Positions 1 through 10,430 are shown, numbered from the stretch's first letter. The stretch is DNA of 64,000 nt from Planoprotostelium fungivorum (GCA_003024175.1 MDYQ01000020.1:306844-370843), one strand, 5' to 3'. Made by a program: numbers and translations. The notes: a model not told the origin generated them from the sequence alone.

Positions 1-503
1 ATTGACCGTCTGTGTATTCCCTGGCCTTTATGGTGCTCTTGAAAGGTATCGCGCGCTATCTTTCAAGATCGTAGAGGTGAGCAGTTACTACTCGTTACGA
101 CTGACGGGCAGTGTATAGTGCTTTGTGGTGTAGCGTCCATGTGGAGCTTTTGCCAGATCACCATATCGTATCACATTTCATTTTGAGTGATGATCGAACA
201 ATCTTGCAGAGGACTTGTCGAAGCCAACATACATTTGCAGACGAACGCACCACAGGAGAATATGGAGGTAAATCAGAACCAAGGGCAGTTTTAACTGTGT
301 TGTATCATATGAAGATCACCAGGACCACCGTGAATACCCTTTGCAGAAGAGGTGAGGAGAAATGAAGTCGTGCATTGAGGTCAGCGCACCTGTTGCCGAT
401 GAGCATGCAGGGATGACAACGATTACGACCGCTCTGTCCGGGAGCTGATCTCATCTGCATCAAGATTAGAAGCTGGTCGAATAGGGCAAGCATTTCGAAC
501 TCC

Positions 504-893
504 TCAAGGAGGATGAGATCCAAGGTCCTCTATTGATATCAATCTCATCCTGTCACCGATAAGACACATTCGCATACAGGTCAGAATCGTCTGTGGCACA
601 TGAGGACAAGATATGCGGCGACTTCTCCTGCGCGGGTCACCAAAATCATTGGAAATGGGATAGAAAATGGCACACACAAAAAGGGGTTCAGGAATAACTG
701 CATCGATGATGACTGACGCTGATTTCACTGCAGACAGATTTCCTTTTAGCGTGACGTCGGCCTCTTTGCCGCCGTCTGCCGAGTTGGCATCATCGTTGTC
801 AGTGGTGGTGCTCTTCTTCTCTGGGCCTGCAGTGGGTTGATGGCCTTCGGACAATAAAGACTCATCGCACTCCTTAGGATGTACGACCCTCAC
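504..893 (-). CDS. Unrecognised ORF, possible exon of a gene
   Basis: An open frame of 129 codons on the minus strand, with an acidic, Ser/Thr/Asp-rich first half followed by a hydrophobic stretch around residues 60-80. An Arg-rich run of open codons just upstream (about 905-985) could be an earlier exon ending at a GTGAGG donor near position 893. No family was recognised. It may be a real multi-exon gene continuing to about position 300 or a chance ORF. The neighbouring stretch 1-500 and the stretch 990-1350 show nothing else I can support. Confidence 0.2.
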   Translation of the reverse strand: MRVVHPKECDESLLSEGHQPTAGPEKKSTTTDNDDANSADGGKEADVTLKGNLSAVKSASVIIDAVIPEPLFVCAIFYPISNDFGDPRRRSRRISCPHVPQTILTCMRMCLIGDRMRLISIEDLGSHPP

Positions 894-1352
894 ATCGGAC
901 GTCGCTGTTTTCCTATCCGACTATGGCAATCATTGTTGGCTTCCGAAATAGGAGCTCCTCGTCGTCGTCGTCGTCGGATAATCATGTGACGACTTTCACC
1001 GTGCAGCACTTCAATCTGTGAGGACGTCTCACAGGAATATCAATATCACCATCCGACATCGAGCCTGACGAAGGCACAAGAGTGATCGATAGAATAGACC
1101 TCGAGACATATTCCATCGTTATCATCTGTCGCACATGACATCATCATCGTGGTGCATCACGAGTGAAATCATGCTGTCAGAATCGAGATTATTTGATCGA
1201 GTCTCTGCCATTATGTGTCTATGTATTTGTATCAACTGGATGAGGGTTTAAAAATTCAAATAAATTTCAAGAGCGATCGATCCAGCTGGGACCATTTTTA
1301 ATAAAAGAAAACAACAAAAGTGAATACCTGCCAAAATGGGATATTTTTCAAT

Positions 1353-2620
1353 CTATATACAGGGTAGCATTCCTTCAAGAACTTGTGATTTGAGAAAGTC
1401 AATGTCCTGAGGGTGTTTTGCACTTATAGTGATCCTTATGACCATCATTTCGGCTTGGATTTCCTTCACTTGAAGTTGGCACACTGTACCACACCACAGA
1501 GGAAGAGTCTGCTGTATACTCAGGCAATGATGATGAAAAGATGTCACTTTGAGTAGGGACAAGAGATGAGCCCGCAGCAATTCCAAGGAGGTTCCTCTCT
1601 TCACTGGAATATTGATAGACTCAATTGTAACATCTCCACGTAGAGTCCAATTTGTAACTGTATGCAATCGATATTACTGAAGTATTGAACTTCTCACATT
1701 GAGTGGAAGTGAATGAACTCAAAGGGATGATCACTCTCCTGTATAAATGAATTGAGAGATGGTACAATAATGTCTCACTTTTCTTCCAGATTGGAAAGGA
1801 TGATAAATGTACTGTTGATCTTCTCCACTGCCCCTGAATCTCCCTTGATAGTTATCCAATCACCCAAACGGACAGGTCTGACGAATGCAATGATGATACT
1901 TGCAATGAGATTTTCCAGTGCTGGTCTTGCAGCTAACCCAGCAATCAAACTCAACAGACCTTGGATGATGTCACAAATGGGGCAAATTTGTCTTCACCTG
2001 CAGACCCAAGAAGCGTGAGTCCAACTTGACGAACTTCGTCAAATGTTAACAGAGAAGCTGCGATTCCAATCACCACTAAAAGAAAGATGATGATGCGTTT
2101 AAAGACGCCTAGAGCAGTAAAAAAAGTTTTGGTACGTTGCACATGGCGCGGGTGTTGATCGTCCGAGACCATCACAAATCTACGTCTCTCAGTTGATTCG
2201 CTGTATGAGGTAAACTCACTTTTGCGATACCTCCTTATCGACTGTAATTACCACAGCTATCAAGAGTCCAACAATGGAAAATATCAGCACAACAAGAGTG
2301 AGGTGGGTTATTATACTATTGGTAAGCTCAGTCCACCCAAAATGTGGTATACCGATGAGGAATCCAACGGACCACAGGAGAGGCAAACCGGGCCATCTAG
2401 TGGTGACTGCGAGGTGGTCATCCCAGGTATACCGAGTGTTTTTTGCAATTCTATCTTGATCAGAACCATCCAGGTTGATATAAGCTCACCTAGTGAATAA
2501 TGCATTAACCGTGAGGTTAATCGTGATTCCTAAGAGATGTTGAGGAGATGACAAGTAGTAGAACTCACCCCCAATTAGGATAGTAAGAACATAACACAGG
2601 ATCTCCCACCAGAAACTCAT
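1353..2620 (-). CDS. MscS-family mechanosensitive channel-like membrane protein
   Basis: Splicing seven exons (2569-2620, 2220-2484, 1998-2200, 1779-1959, 1698-1738, 1550-1657, 1353-1513) gives 336 residues with no stop. The N-terminal half has several hydrophobic helices. It is followed by the MscS pore-lining and beta-domain signature: LTLLGSAG, then GLAARPALENLIA, then FVRPVRLGDWITI and RVIIPLSSF, and a C-terminal cytoplasmic domain starting FTNWT. These are the family landmarks of the small bacterial MscS type (TM3 helix plus beta domain). The role is presumably tension-gated ion release across a plasma or organelle membrane. Phase is kept at all six junctions, and donors are all GTGAGx/GTGAAG/GTGACA, so the gene is fully eukaryotic in structure despite a bacterial-type protein, which suggests old acquisition. 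Start chosen at the first Met opening a signal-like hydrophobic exon. Confidence 0.85.
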
Positions 2621-2786
2621 TTTTGTGGTGATCTACTCAACTCCTCCACACTGTGGAGTCTGTCAAGAAATTGACATTGGAGGATTTCGGCTAGGAGTCA
2701 TGCTCGATGGCGCTTTGGGTCTCGTCATCTTCTTTGGGTGCTGAAATATACAACCCGGTTTTTAATTCGTTATATTTAAACCTAAT

Positions 2787-2829
2787 GAAGCAACAGTTCC
2801 CAGCACGGCGTGCTGGGAACTGTTGCTTC
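2787..2829. repeat. 43-bp perfect palindrome
   Basis: Two 21-base arms (gaagcaacagttccc... and its exact complement) are separated by one base (g), inside a non-coding stretch upstream of the MscS-like gene. No T-run follows and no ORF crosses it usefully. Such an arm length is far beyond chance. It could be the remains of a transposon end or a cruciform-forming site. Confidence 0.9.
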
Positions 2830-2879
2830 TCGTCTTTCTCACCGGTCGACACCATCGCAGCTTGCTGTCGAGTCGGATC

Positions 2880-3500
2880 GCCAGTTCACGAGCACAACAA
2901 ATAGTGTCCCAGACAAGAGAAGAATTTACTCAATGCGGAGAAGAGGGACGTAGAGATCCTGACCGCGATGACCTCTCTGTGCCACCAGATCATCCATAAC
3001 GTTTACGTTATATTGATCGTCGGGAGTAGTGAGAGCGTACGGGCCATCTTCTGGAGAGAGCCTTACTACAAGCCGCATCAGCCGGGCTGTTGTCTAAGAC
3101 TTCAACTTTGCGTCTTCTCCCCTGCCGAAGTTGAGGGTGGATTTGTGCCTGTCAGACGGGCGATGAGTTCCATATCTGGAGCCTCCAATCTTCATGCCTC
3201 TGACTCTGCACTTCTCCTTCAGCATTGCCACGGGCAGCTTGGCCAGTTACTTCTGGTCTAATCTTTGTCCTCAATCAATAATGGAACGAACCAGTTGATA
3301 GGCTATTTCAGATACTTCTCTCTCACCGTTCTAACTCTTTCCATTGGTCTCCTAATTCCCTGGTTCCAGGTGTTCACTGCGGTGGGTGTCAATCTGATGT
3401 CAGGGTAGAGTCTCTCTAATTGGGAAGAGACCTACAGCTCTCTCTTCTTTGCGGCCTCAGAGCTGGAAGAGAGGTCAGTGATGATCGCATGATGGTCAAG
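2880..3500 (+). pseudogene. Non-coding stretch with a transporter-like hydrophobic fragment
   Basis: Short open pieces only. Between about 3291 and 3407 one frame reads a hydrophobic segment (RYFSLTVLTLSIGLLIP, then WFQVFTAVGVN) that resembles one or two transmembrane helices of a multi-pass transporter, ending at a stop. I cannot extend it into a gene by plausible splicing, so it is either a decayed fragment or coincidence. No family is assigned. Confidence 0.2.
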
Positions 3501-3555
3501 GGTGGAACTCTTTCGATTCAGTCACGACAATCTGGACCATTCTCTTTCTTCACCA

Positions 3556-3660
3556 ATCTGCTTATAGTGCTGAGATACTTTGTCTCAGCTGATATCTCAT
3601 CAAGGTTATCTGCAGGGTTCCTACTCACATACTCTCTGATGCCTTTTGGTAAGTGTCATA
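3556..3660 (+). repeat. Relic of the Polinton minus-strand ORF (copy 2)
   Basis: About 105 bp closely resembles positions 53885-54000 inside the Polinton, in the same orientation. Both carry tctgcttatagt, then gagatactt, then tcagctgatat and the shared acatactctctgat block. Read on the minus strand it gives the same peptide landmarks as the element (PKGIREYVSRNP, then ISAETKYLS). It has indels and no full ORF, so it is a dead piece of a related element. Confidence 0.75.
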
Positions 3661-3941
3661 TGTTTATAAACACATTGTAGAATACTCAGGACAGGCCAAG
3701 GGCTGGTGGCAGATGGATAGGATGTATGTAAATAGAAAAATTTGATCAATGATAATTTATGATATCAATTCTGTAAGAGTATTGACCCAATTATTATCAG
3801 CTCCAGGAGTGGGGTCTCGGGAGAGTGTGTGATAATCTATGAAGGTGTTGAGTTGATTTCGATCAATCCACCCTAATCTGAAGGCCTGATGGTGGGCCTT
3901 ATGTGCATGAACACTCAAGACTTGTCTGTGTTCATTTCAGT

Positions 3942-4250
3942 TCACTTCAGCACAATTACCCACCTATAGGGTTGTAGACCACTGGGAAGGTGTAGATTCT
4001 GTCTATCAATTGATGCAAATGTTTTTTTGGATGGAAGAGCAGGGAGTGGTAAGAGAGCAGGGTTTAATACAACCATCTGAAAGTTGCCTTGGAGTGTCAC
4101 TATAAAGCATAATTGTAGTTGATCAAATGCCTCTTCAATGGCTGAACACAACAGGAGACCGTTGCGCGCGTTGTTAATATCATCTGTCCGGACACCAAAG
4201 ACTGTCATAAGTGCTGCACACCGGTACGGGACCAGATGGGATGCCTTTAC
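3942..4250 (-). pseudogene. HNH-nuclease-like domain fragment
   Basis: The frame reads KASHLVP, then about 20 residues later DDINNARNGLLLCSAIEEAFD, and ends with a FASIDRQNLHLP...QPYRWV tail. This is the arrangement of the HNH-type domain found as stand-alone or C-terminal domain in many fungal and amoebozoan proteins of unknown role: His in the first motif, NARNGLLL, an [I/L]E.AFD helix and a closing 'PYRW' segment. Only this domain is visible; no clean first exon or start was found upstream, where a MITE (4409-4538) begins 160 bp away. It is therefore probably a truncated gene. Nucleic-acid cleavage is the family expectation, not shown here. The identification rests on motif memory only. 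Confidence 0.5.
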
Positions 4251-4408
4251 ACATGGGCTGTTATTACCTCCTGATATATCTCAGAATATGTAATAAAAAT
4301 ATTGCTCACCATCACTGGAGTTCAGTAATTGCTGTGTCATTTGGCACTCTATATCAACAAACTTCTTTCTGTTCTTGGTGTATCGAACCCCATATTGCTT
4401 GACGAGAT

Positions 4409-4538
4409 GATTTGGTTTTTCTGGTTGGTGGCCATCCATTTGGATCACTAATTTTTTTGCCGTGCATTTACCAGTAGTCGGAAGAGAAGTGATCCATCTT
4501 CAATGCACCATTTCACTACCAACCGGAAAAACCAAATC
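4409..4538. mobile_element. 130-bp MITE-like element, copy 1
   Basis: Ends are 21-base inverted repeats beginning gatttggttttt and differing at one base. The interior has no ORF. An inverted copy of the same length, roughly 85-90% alike by eye, lies at 45192-45321. Both sides here show agat directly outside the termini, which could be a 4-bp target duplication. These are the features of a miniature inverted-repeat element. Confidence 0.75.
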
Positions 4539-4706
4539 AGATGTTTCTTGAATTTTGAATTTTCGCCTCTACTAATCTTTGATGTGGTCCATATTCCATC
4601 TACAGATGGAAACAAGGCGTCAAAAAGAGTCTTCATTCGTGGATCTACTGTCGTTCAGAACAGTTACCACAGCCAAATCAACCCCTCTAGGCCGCTGCTA
4701 TGCGAG

Positions 4707-5005
4707 CTAGAGCCTGAGAGGCCCTAGAGACACCACAACGAGAACAGAGAGAATATAAAGAGAATAAAGAAGGGTCGACACTCACCAGGTGGGGCGGTCT
4801 GGACGGCAGCGGATCCCTCGAGGATATATACAGAACCGTCAACAACTTGGCTAATGTTAAGCGCTCCAGGAACTCGACTATCCGGGATGCTTCCCTCCTC
4901 AAAGATGGAGATAGTGGATAAACCAAAGGCATCTTTCAAAGTGTCTGTGGTTACTCCTACTCGAAAGTCTTCTTCTTTTCCATTGTACTTGAATTTAATT
5001 GTCAT
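4707..5005 (-). CDS. Cassette gene A, small secreted-or-effector-like protein of unknown role
   Basis: Exon 1 (4786-5005) starts MTIKFKYNGKEEDFRVG and ends in the sequence QTAPPG. A GTGAG intron of about 60 bp follows, and a tiny last exon gives PLRL and a stop, about 80 residues in all. The N-terminal part (a beta-strand pair, then a helix and an 'EEGSIPDSRVP' loop) could be a ubiquitin-like fold, as seen in the header domains of Crinkler-type effectors; that is only a guess. The last codons, the intron and about 110 bp downstream are nearly the same as in cassettes B (46042-46334) and C (50199-50474), and so are parts of the upstream flank. The cores of the three proteins are not alike. No signal peptide is seen. 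Confidence 0.55.
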
Positions 5006-5300
5006 CTAAGTCAACAGTTAGAATGATGTAATCCCGCCGACATGAAATTACCTTTTGGAATTTTGAGTTGGCGATGATCGGCGACAAGCGTTCAGTTCGA
5101 GCGTATGAAATTACCTTGAGAATGTTCGAGGTGGCGACAGGAAGATAGTGACGAGATCTGATTCGACGACGGTCAGAAAAAGTAAACACACAATAACGTC
5201 TATAGACACAGGCGTCTGATTGATGAGTATTTGCCTTGTGGATGCCTTGAATTGTGGCCCACGGCGAATGGACGCGGCAGAGATCTGTGATGTGTGATAT
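5006..5300 (-). promoter_or_regulatory. Conserved upstream flank of cassette A
   Basis: On the minus strand this holds blocks shared with cassette B's flank (46335-46590): cgcttg, cgtatgaaattaccttgag read from the plus strand, the gacgagatctgat block, the acgtctatag block and ttgtggatg.cttgaattgtg. Cassette C keeps only the accttgagaat.t block at about 50518. On the minus strand the block reads ATTCTCAAG followed by GTAATTTCATA, which could be a 5' UTR exon and intron donor. I cannot tell promoter from spliced leader region. Confidence 0.5.
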
Positions 5301-5489
5301 CTTTTTACGATGTCGCGATAAATTCCGGAAAAGGATTTAGACGAGTGTCGAACGTTTCGAGGAGAAGATCAGAGGAGAGATAAGGAGCGGTGCTGTAATT
5401 TGGAGGCTTCAAGGTGTGTAACGCATCTGCATTTTCTCTTGGTTTCAAAGAACAAAAGCGAATCATCTCGTGACCTGAGGATCACGTGA

Positions 5490-5545
5490 TGGTGGGACCA
5501 CAATCACGCACGACCGCCATTCATGTGAAACGGAGTTATAACTTG
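5490..5545. repeat. Short shared motif block, copy 1
   Basis: About 55 bp including gtgggacca, cacgca, cgcc and tcatgtgaaacggagtta recurs in the opposite orientation at about 49937-49995. Each copy lies a few hundred bases from a cassette gene (A and C). The core gtttcacatgaaac in the second copy is itself a 14-base palindrome. Confidence 0.6.
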
Positions 5546-5673
5546 ACTCCGTCTCTTAGAATCCGTTGAGGCAGAGTGCCCTCACAGCAATCTCATGGCG
5601 GAAGCAGAGCAATGAATTCTCCGACCGTAGAGTGTTCAATTGTCATTTTCAACTGAATACACAATCATCAACA

Positions 5674-5880
5674 TGCCTCCCAAAGCTTTTTGAGGATCCT
5701 GCAGATCTCGCACAGGCGGCCAAGGACTATGGCAGAGACACTCGGAGAGAACAGATGTCTTACATCACCGAAACCGGGAGTGCTGGTCAGAAAGCTTGTC
5801 TAAGAGAGGAGGGATTGAGCACTTCCAACATCAACAAAGCCTTTCTTGACGCAGCAAAGGACATCCTCAAGAAGAATTGA
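5674..5880 (+). CDS. Small ORF next to a solo terminal repeat
   Basis: An open frame reading FEDPADLAQAAKDYG, then a charged helix-rich stretch ending KDILKKN. A nearby ATG in another frame (atgcctcccaaagctttttga) would need a short intron or frameshift to join it. The last codons overlap the start of the terminal-repeat homology (gaattgaacggcct is shared with 44650). It could be a small gene carried at the end of a lost Polinton-like element, or a host gene. Not recognised. Confidence 0.3.
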   Translation, partial: CLPKLFEDPADLAQAAKDYGRDTRREQMSYITETGSAGQKACLREEGLSTSNINKAFLDAAKDILKKN

Positions 5881-6116
5881 ACGGCCTCAAATAAATTGAT
5901 CTCAGCCTATTCATATGCAGCTGCCTTCTGCCTCATTGTGTCTTTTGTATGATTTGAGTGCATAGATTTCCACCCAGACTGCATAAAGCAAGTACAGAGC
6001 GCACAAACACTTACAAATGTTTTGCAGAGGATCACCAAACAGAACGCAGGAGGTGAGCATTCAGTGTGAGGTGAGTTGTAGATGAATCCGCTATAATATT
6101 CCCTTTTACTATGATG
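5868..6116. repeat. Solo terminal repeat of a Polinton-like element
   Basis: Read on the minus strand this begins catcat, a t/a-rich run, then attatagcggat, followed by ctacaactca, cactgaatgc, ctctgcaaaacattt and gcagctgcatat. The same order of blocks forms the ends of the element at 52644-60279 and the separate copy at 44410-44665. It differs at many positions from the 52.6 kb copy and has no matching partner nearby, so it is a solo or orphan end. Confidence 0.75.
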
Positions 6117-6287
6117 AGACACATCTCTGGGCTTGTTGGTACGCAGCCATAGTGCTTGGATCGATAGAATTGAGGTAATACCCTTCATTGGTAGAAATGC
6201 ATTGTGTCTGTCACCAATTCTCCTCGACTAGCTAAACAATCAAGGATGTTTGCAGTACAAGACGAAGGGATGATCTTCTATTTTATC

Positions 6288-9200
6288 TAGTTTGACTTGC
6301 TGGAGCTGGGGGCCTTGTTGCTGTCGTCCATCTTGGAGAGTCTGGACTTGATTTTGGAGATCTCATCGTCCAACTGGCTGGCTTGAACCTGTTGATAGTC
6401 ACTTCGCACCTCTTTCAACTGCTCACCTCTTTCACTTTAAGAAGAGCCTGCAGGCCATCCTTGTTCTCGGGGAACTTGAGGAGGCCCCACGTGTGAGCGA
6501 GTGACTTGATTGTGTTCTTGGTCTCTTGTCCCTCCTTGGACTCGATCGTCTCGCTCACTTTGTTTCCGATGCTCACTGCTGCTGCTGATGCAACGGCTCC
6601 GGCGGTGTACAGACCCTTGCTCAATGTATCCAGACCATCTTGACCCTTCTCTTGTGTCTTCTCCTTTGCTTCTGAAGCCTTCTCTGTAGCCTTCTCCTTC
6701 ACCTCCTGCCCTTTCTTCACTGCTGAATCTTTGGCATCTGTTGCCTTCTCCTTCAGCTCTTGTCCCTTCTCCACAGCGGACTCCTTGGCGTTAGCTGCCT
6801 TGTCCTTCAGCTCCTGTCCCTTCTCTTCGGCCTTGCCCTTCAGCTCTTGTCCCTTCTGCTGTGCAGCGTCCTTAGCATCAGATACCTTCGCCTTAGCTTG
6901 CTCCTTGGCATCGGCAGCCTTGCCCTTCAGCTCCTGTCCCTTCTGCTCAGCTTTGTCCTTCAGCTCTTGTCCCTTCTCAGAGGCTGCGTCCTTGGCATCA
7001 GATACCTTTGACTTGGCTTGTTCTTTAGTATCGGCAGCCTTGTCCTTCAGCTCCTGTCCCTTCTGCTCGGCCTTGCCCTTCAGCTCTTGTCCCTTCTCTT
7101 GAGCAGACTCCTTGGCATCAGATACCTTTGCCTTGGCTTGCTCCTTGGCATCGGCAGCCTTGTTCTTGATCTCCTGTGCCTTCTGCTCAGCCTTGCCCTT
7201 CAGCTCTTGTCCCTTCTGCTCGGCCTTGCCCTTCAGCTCTTGTCCCTTCTCAGAGGCCGCGTCCTTAGCATCAGATACCTTTGACTTGGCTTGTTCTTTA
7301 GTATCGGCAGCCTTGTCCTTCAGCTCCTGTCCCTTCTGCTCGGCCTTGCCCTTCAGCTCTTGTCCCTTCTCTTGAGCAGACTCCTTGGCATCAGATACCT
7401 TTGCCTTAGCTTGCTCCTTGGCATCGGCCGCCTTGTTCTTCAGCTCTTCTCCTTTCTGCTCAGCCTTGCCCTTCAACTCTTGTCCCTTCTCCACAGCGGA
7501 ATCCTTAGCATTGGAAGCTTTGTCCTTCAGCTCCTGTCCCTTCTGCTCAGTCTTGCCCTTCAGCTCTTGTCCCTTTTCTTGAGCAGCGTCTTTAGCATTG
7601 GTGACTTTGTTCTTCAGCTCCTGGCCCTTCTGCTCGACCTTCTCCTGATTCAAAGTAAATGTGAATCCCCAATTTGTATTTTACCTTCAGCTCCTGTCCC
7701 TTCTGCTGAACAGCGTCCTTAGCATCAGATACCTTCGCCTTAGCTTGCTCCTTGGCATCGGCCGCCTTGTCCTTCAGCTCCTGACCCTTCTGCTCAGCCT
7801 TGCCCTTCAGCTCTTGTCCCTTCTCCACAGCGGACTCCTTGGCATCTGCAGCCTTGTTGTTCTTCAGATCCTGGCCCTTCTCTTGTGCAGCATCCTTGAC
7901 ATTGGTAGCTTGGTTTTGTGCTGTGACAGGAACGGCTAGAGCGGCAGCACCGACATCCCAGAAAGAAGGGGACACGACCTTCGTTATGGCAGAATTGTAC
8001 CATTTGGTTCCTGCCTCTGCAGTTGTGTCTCCCACGGCCGCACTCAAGGCCTCAGGGGACTTGTCGAACTTCTCCTTCCACAGCTCCTTCTCTCCTTGTC
8101 TCTCTCTCTGCATCTGCATCAGTCTCCCTCTCTCCTTCGCTCTCACCCTCTTAAGTTCATCGTGTCTCTTGATCTGCTCCTCAGTGGAGTGGGGGATGGC
8201 CTTCTCTCCCTCGATGGGCTTGACGTTGCTGACTGTATAGCCTGTGGCCCCTCCTATGGTGTTGTTGTACGCATCGACTGCCTTCTGCTTCATTCCAGAC
8301 ACCACTCCTCCACTGCTCTCCTCAATCTCCAAGATCTTGCTCTTCGTCTTCTCCTTCAGCTCTTGTCCCTTCTGCTCGACCTTGCCCTTCAGCTCTTGTC
8401 CCTTCTCTTGAGCAGACTCCTTGGCACCAGCAGCCTTGTCCTTCAGCTCCTGTCCCTTCTGCTGAACAGCGTCCTTAGCATCAGATACCTTCGCCTTAGC
8501 TTGCTCCTTGGCATCAACAGCCTTGTCCTTCAGCTCCTGACCCTTCTGCTCGGCCTCGCCCTTCAACTCCTGTCCCTTCTCTGTGGCGGATTCCTTGGCA
8601 GCGTTGACCTTGTTCTGAGCTTGATCTTTGGCGTCTGTAGCCTTTTGCTTGAATTCTTGTCCCTTCGCTTGGGTCTGGTCCTGTCAATCGATTAGAATGG
8701 ATGCAGGGAATCTTTTCTGACCTTCAATTGTTGTCCCTTCTCCTGAGCACCATCAACAGCAGCGTTTGCCTTGCTCTTCAGCTGATCCTTCGCTTCCACA
8801 GCCTTCTCCTTCAGCTCTTGGCCCTTCTGCTCGGTCCTCTCCTGTGTCTCTTTCAATATCTTATTTCTATCTTGATATGTTCTACCTTCAGCTCTTGTCC
8901 TTTCTGCTGAGCTGCCTCTTTGGCATCGGATACCTTTCCTGTGGCTTGCTCCTTGGCGTTAGCAGCCTTGTCCTTCAGCTCCTGGCCCTTCTGCTCGGCT
9001 TGATCCTTCAGCTCCTGTCCTTTCTGCTGGGCTCTCTCCTTTCCGATGTTAATACTCAAGCTCATGACTGCATTCTTCACCTTCAGCTCTTGTCCCTTCT
9101 GCTGTGCAGCATCCTTGGCATCAGATACCTTCGCCTTAGCTTGCTCCTTGGCATCGACAGCCTTGTCCTTCAGCTCCTGTCCCTTCTGCTCAGCTTTGCC

Positions 9201-10430
9201 CTTCAGCTCTTGTCCCTTCTGCTGAGCGGCATCCTTGGCATCAGATACCTTGGCCTTAGCTTGTTCCTTGGCATCGACAGCCTTGTTCTTCAGCTCCTCT
9301 CCTTTCTGGTCAGCTTTCTCCTATCTCATCGTTAGCACAGAAATCACATGCATCGTTCTCACTTTCAGTTCTTGTCCCTTCTGTTGGACAGCATCCTTAG
9401 CATCAACAGCCTTGTTCTTCAGCTCTTGTCCTTTCTGCTCGACCTTGCCCCTCAGCTCTTGTCCCTTCTCTACGGCGGACTCCTTGGCGTTAGCTGCCTT
9501 GTCCTTCAGCTCCTGTCCCTTCTCAGAGGCCTTGCCCTTCAGCTCTTGTCCCTTCTCAGAGGCTGCGTCCTTGGCATCAGATACCTTTGCCTTAGCTTGC
9601 TCCTTGGCATCGGCGGCCTTGTCCTTCAGCTCCTGACCCTTCTGCTCAGCTTTGCCCTTCAGCTCTTGTCCCTTCTCCTCTGCCTTTCCCTTGAGTTCTT
9701 CTCCCTTCTGTTGAACAGAATCCTTCAGTTCTTGATACTTCTCTCCGGCCTTGTCTTTGGCTTCTTCGTAGAGCTGTCCGGCCTTGGCTGCCGCGACTTC
9801 CTTGACTTCCACCAACTTCTGCTTGGCGGCCTCTTCGTTGTTCTTGAAGATCTCTTCCGTCTTAGCCTTGGCCTGCTCGACCAGCTCTGCGGTCAGGCCA
9901 GCTGCCACAGTGACGGCAGTGGCGAGGGCCTCCTTCAGGTGGAGCTCTTCAGCCTTCTGAGCTGCTGCATCTTTGACGGCCGCTGCCTTCTCCTTGATGT
10001 TGTTGATGGTCTCGTCGGAGGCGATGGAGTGGGCCAGCTCGGAGACGTATTCTTTGGCTCCCTGCGTCGTCTCTTCGAGCTTCTTCTCCAGATCTTTCTC
10101 TGTCTCTTGTAACTTTTCTGTGACCTGGCTGGTCTTCTCTTCGGCAGCTGACTTGAGATCCTGTCCTTTCTCCTCCGTCTTCTGTTTCAGGTCTTGGCCT
10201 TGAGACGTCAAGGCAGCAACCGAGGGAAGAGACACTTTGTTCAACAGGTTCAAACCTCTGTAGCGATCGATTAATGTGAGAAATGAGGAGATGACTCACG
10301 ATGGGGAAGGTGTAGCAGCGGGTGCCGCTTTACCTTTCAGAGCCGACTTTTGGCGTTCTTCAACCTTCATCTGGGCGATTTGTGCCTTGGATACTCCAAG
10401 GTAAGAGGTGACTGATTCGAAGAGAGACAT
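6288..10430 (-). CDS. Giant LEA-like amphipathic repeat protein
   Basis: From ATG at 10430 (MSLFESVTSYLGVSKAQ) the frame runs through about nine short introns to a stop at 6288, with a last exon after a GTGAGCAG donor (reads VQASQLDDEISKIKS, ending SSSKSN). Some 1,200 residues are mostly imperfect units such as AEQKGQELKDKAADAKEQAK and AKVSDAKDA, with Lys/Glu/Ala/Gln in 11-residue periodicity. This is the pattern of group 3 LEA and related amphipathic-helix proteins that fold on drying and coat membranes or proteins. A non-repeat part at about 7880-8350 contains Gly-rich and basic, Arg/Glu-rich segments. No signal peptide. A role in cyst or desiccation tolerance is inference. Unequal exchange between near-identical units would easily change its length, so assembly here may be imperfect. 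Confidence 0.85.

Noticed and set aside
1353-2620. Bacterial contamination because of the MscS-like protein
   Set aside because: Six GT-AG introns in phase show that it belongs to the same genome.
6731-9636. Many plus-strand ORFs of Leu/Ser/Cys-rich protein across the LEA region
   Set aside because: They are antisense shadows of the Lys/Glu-rich repeats on the minus strand; they share the same period and have no other support.
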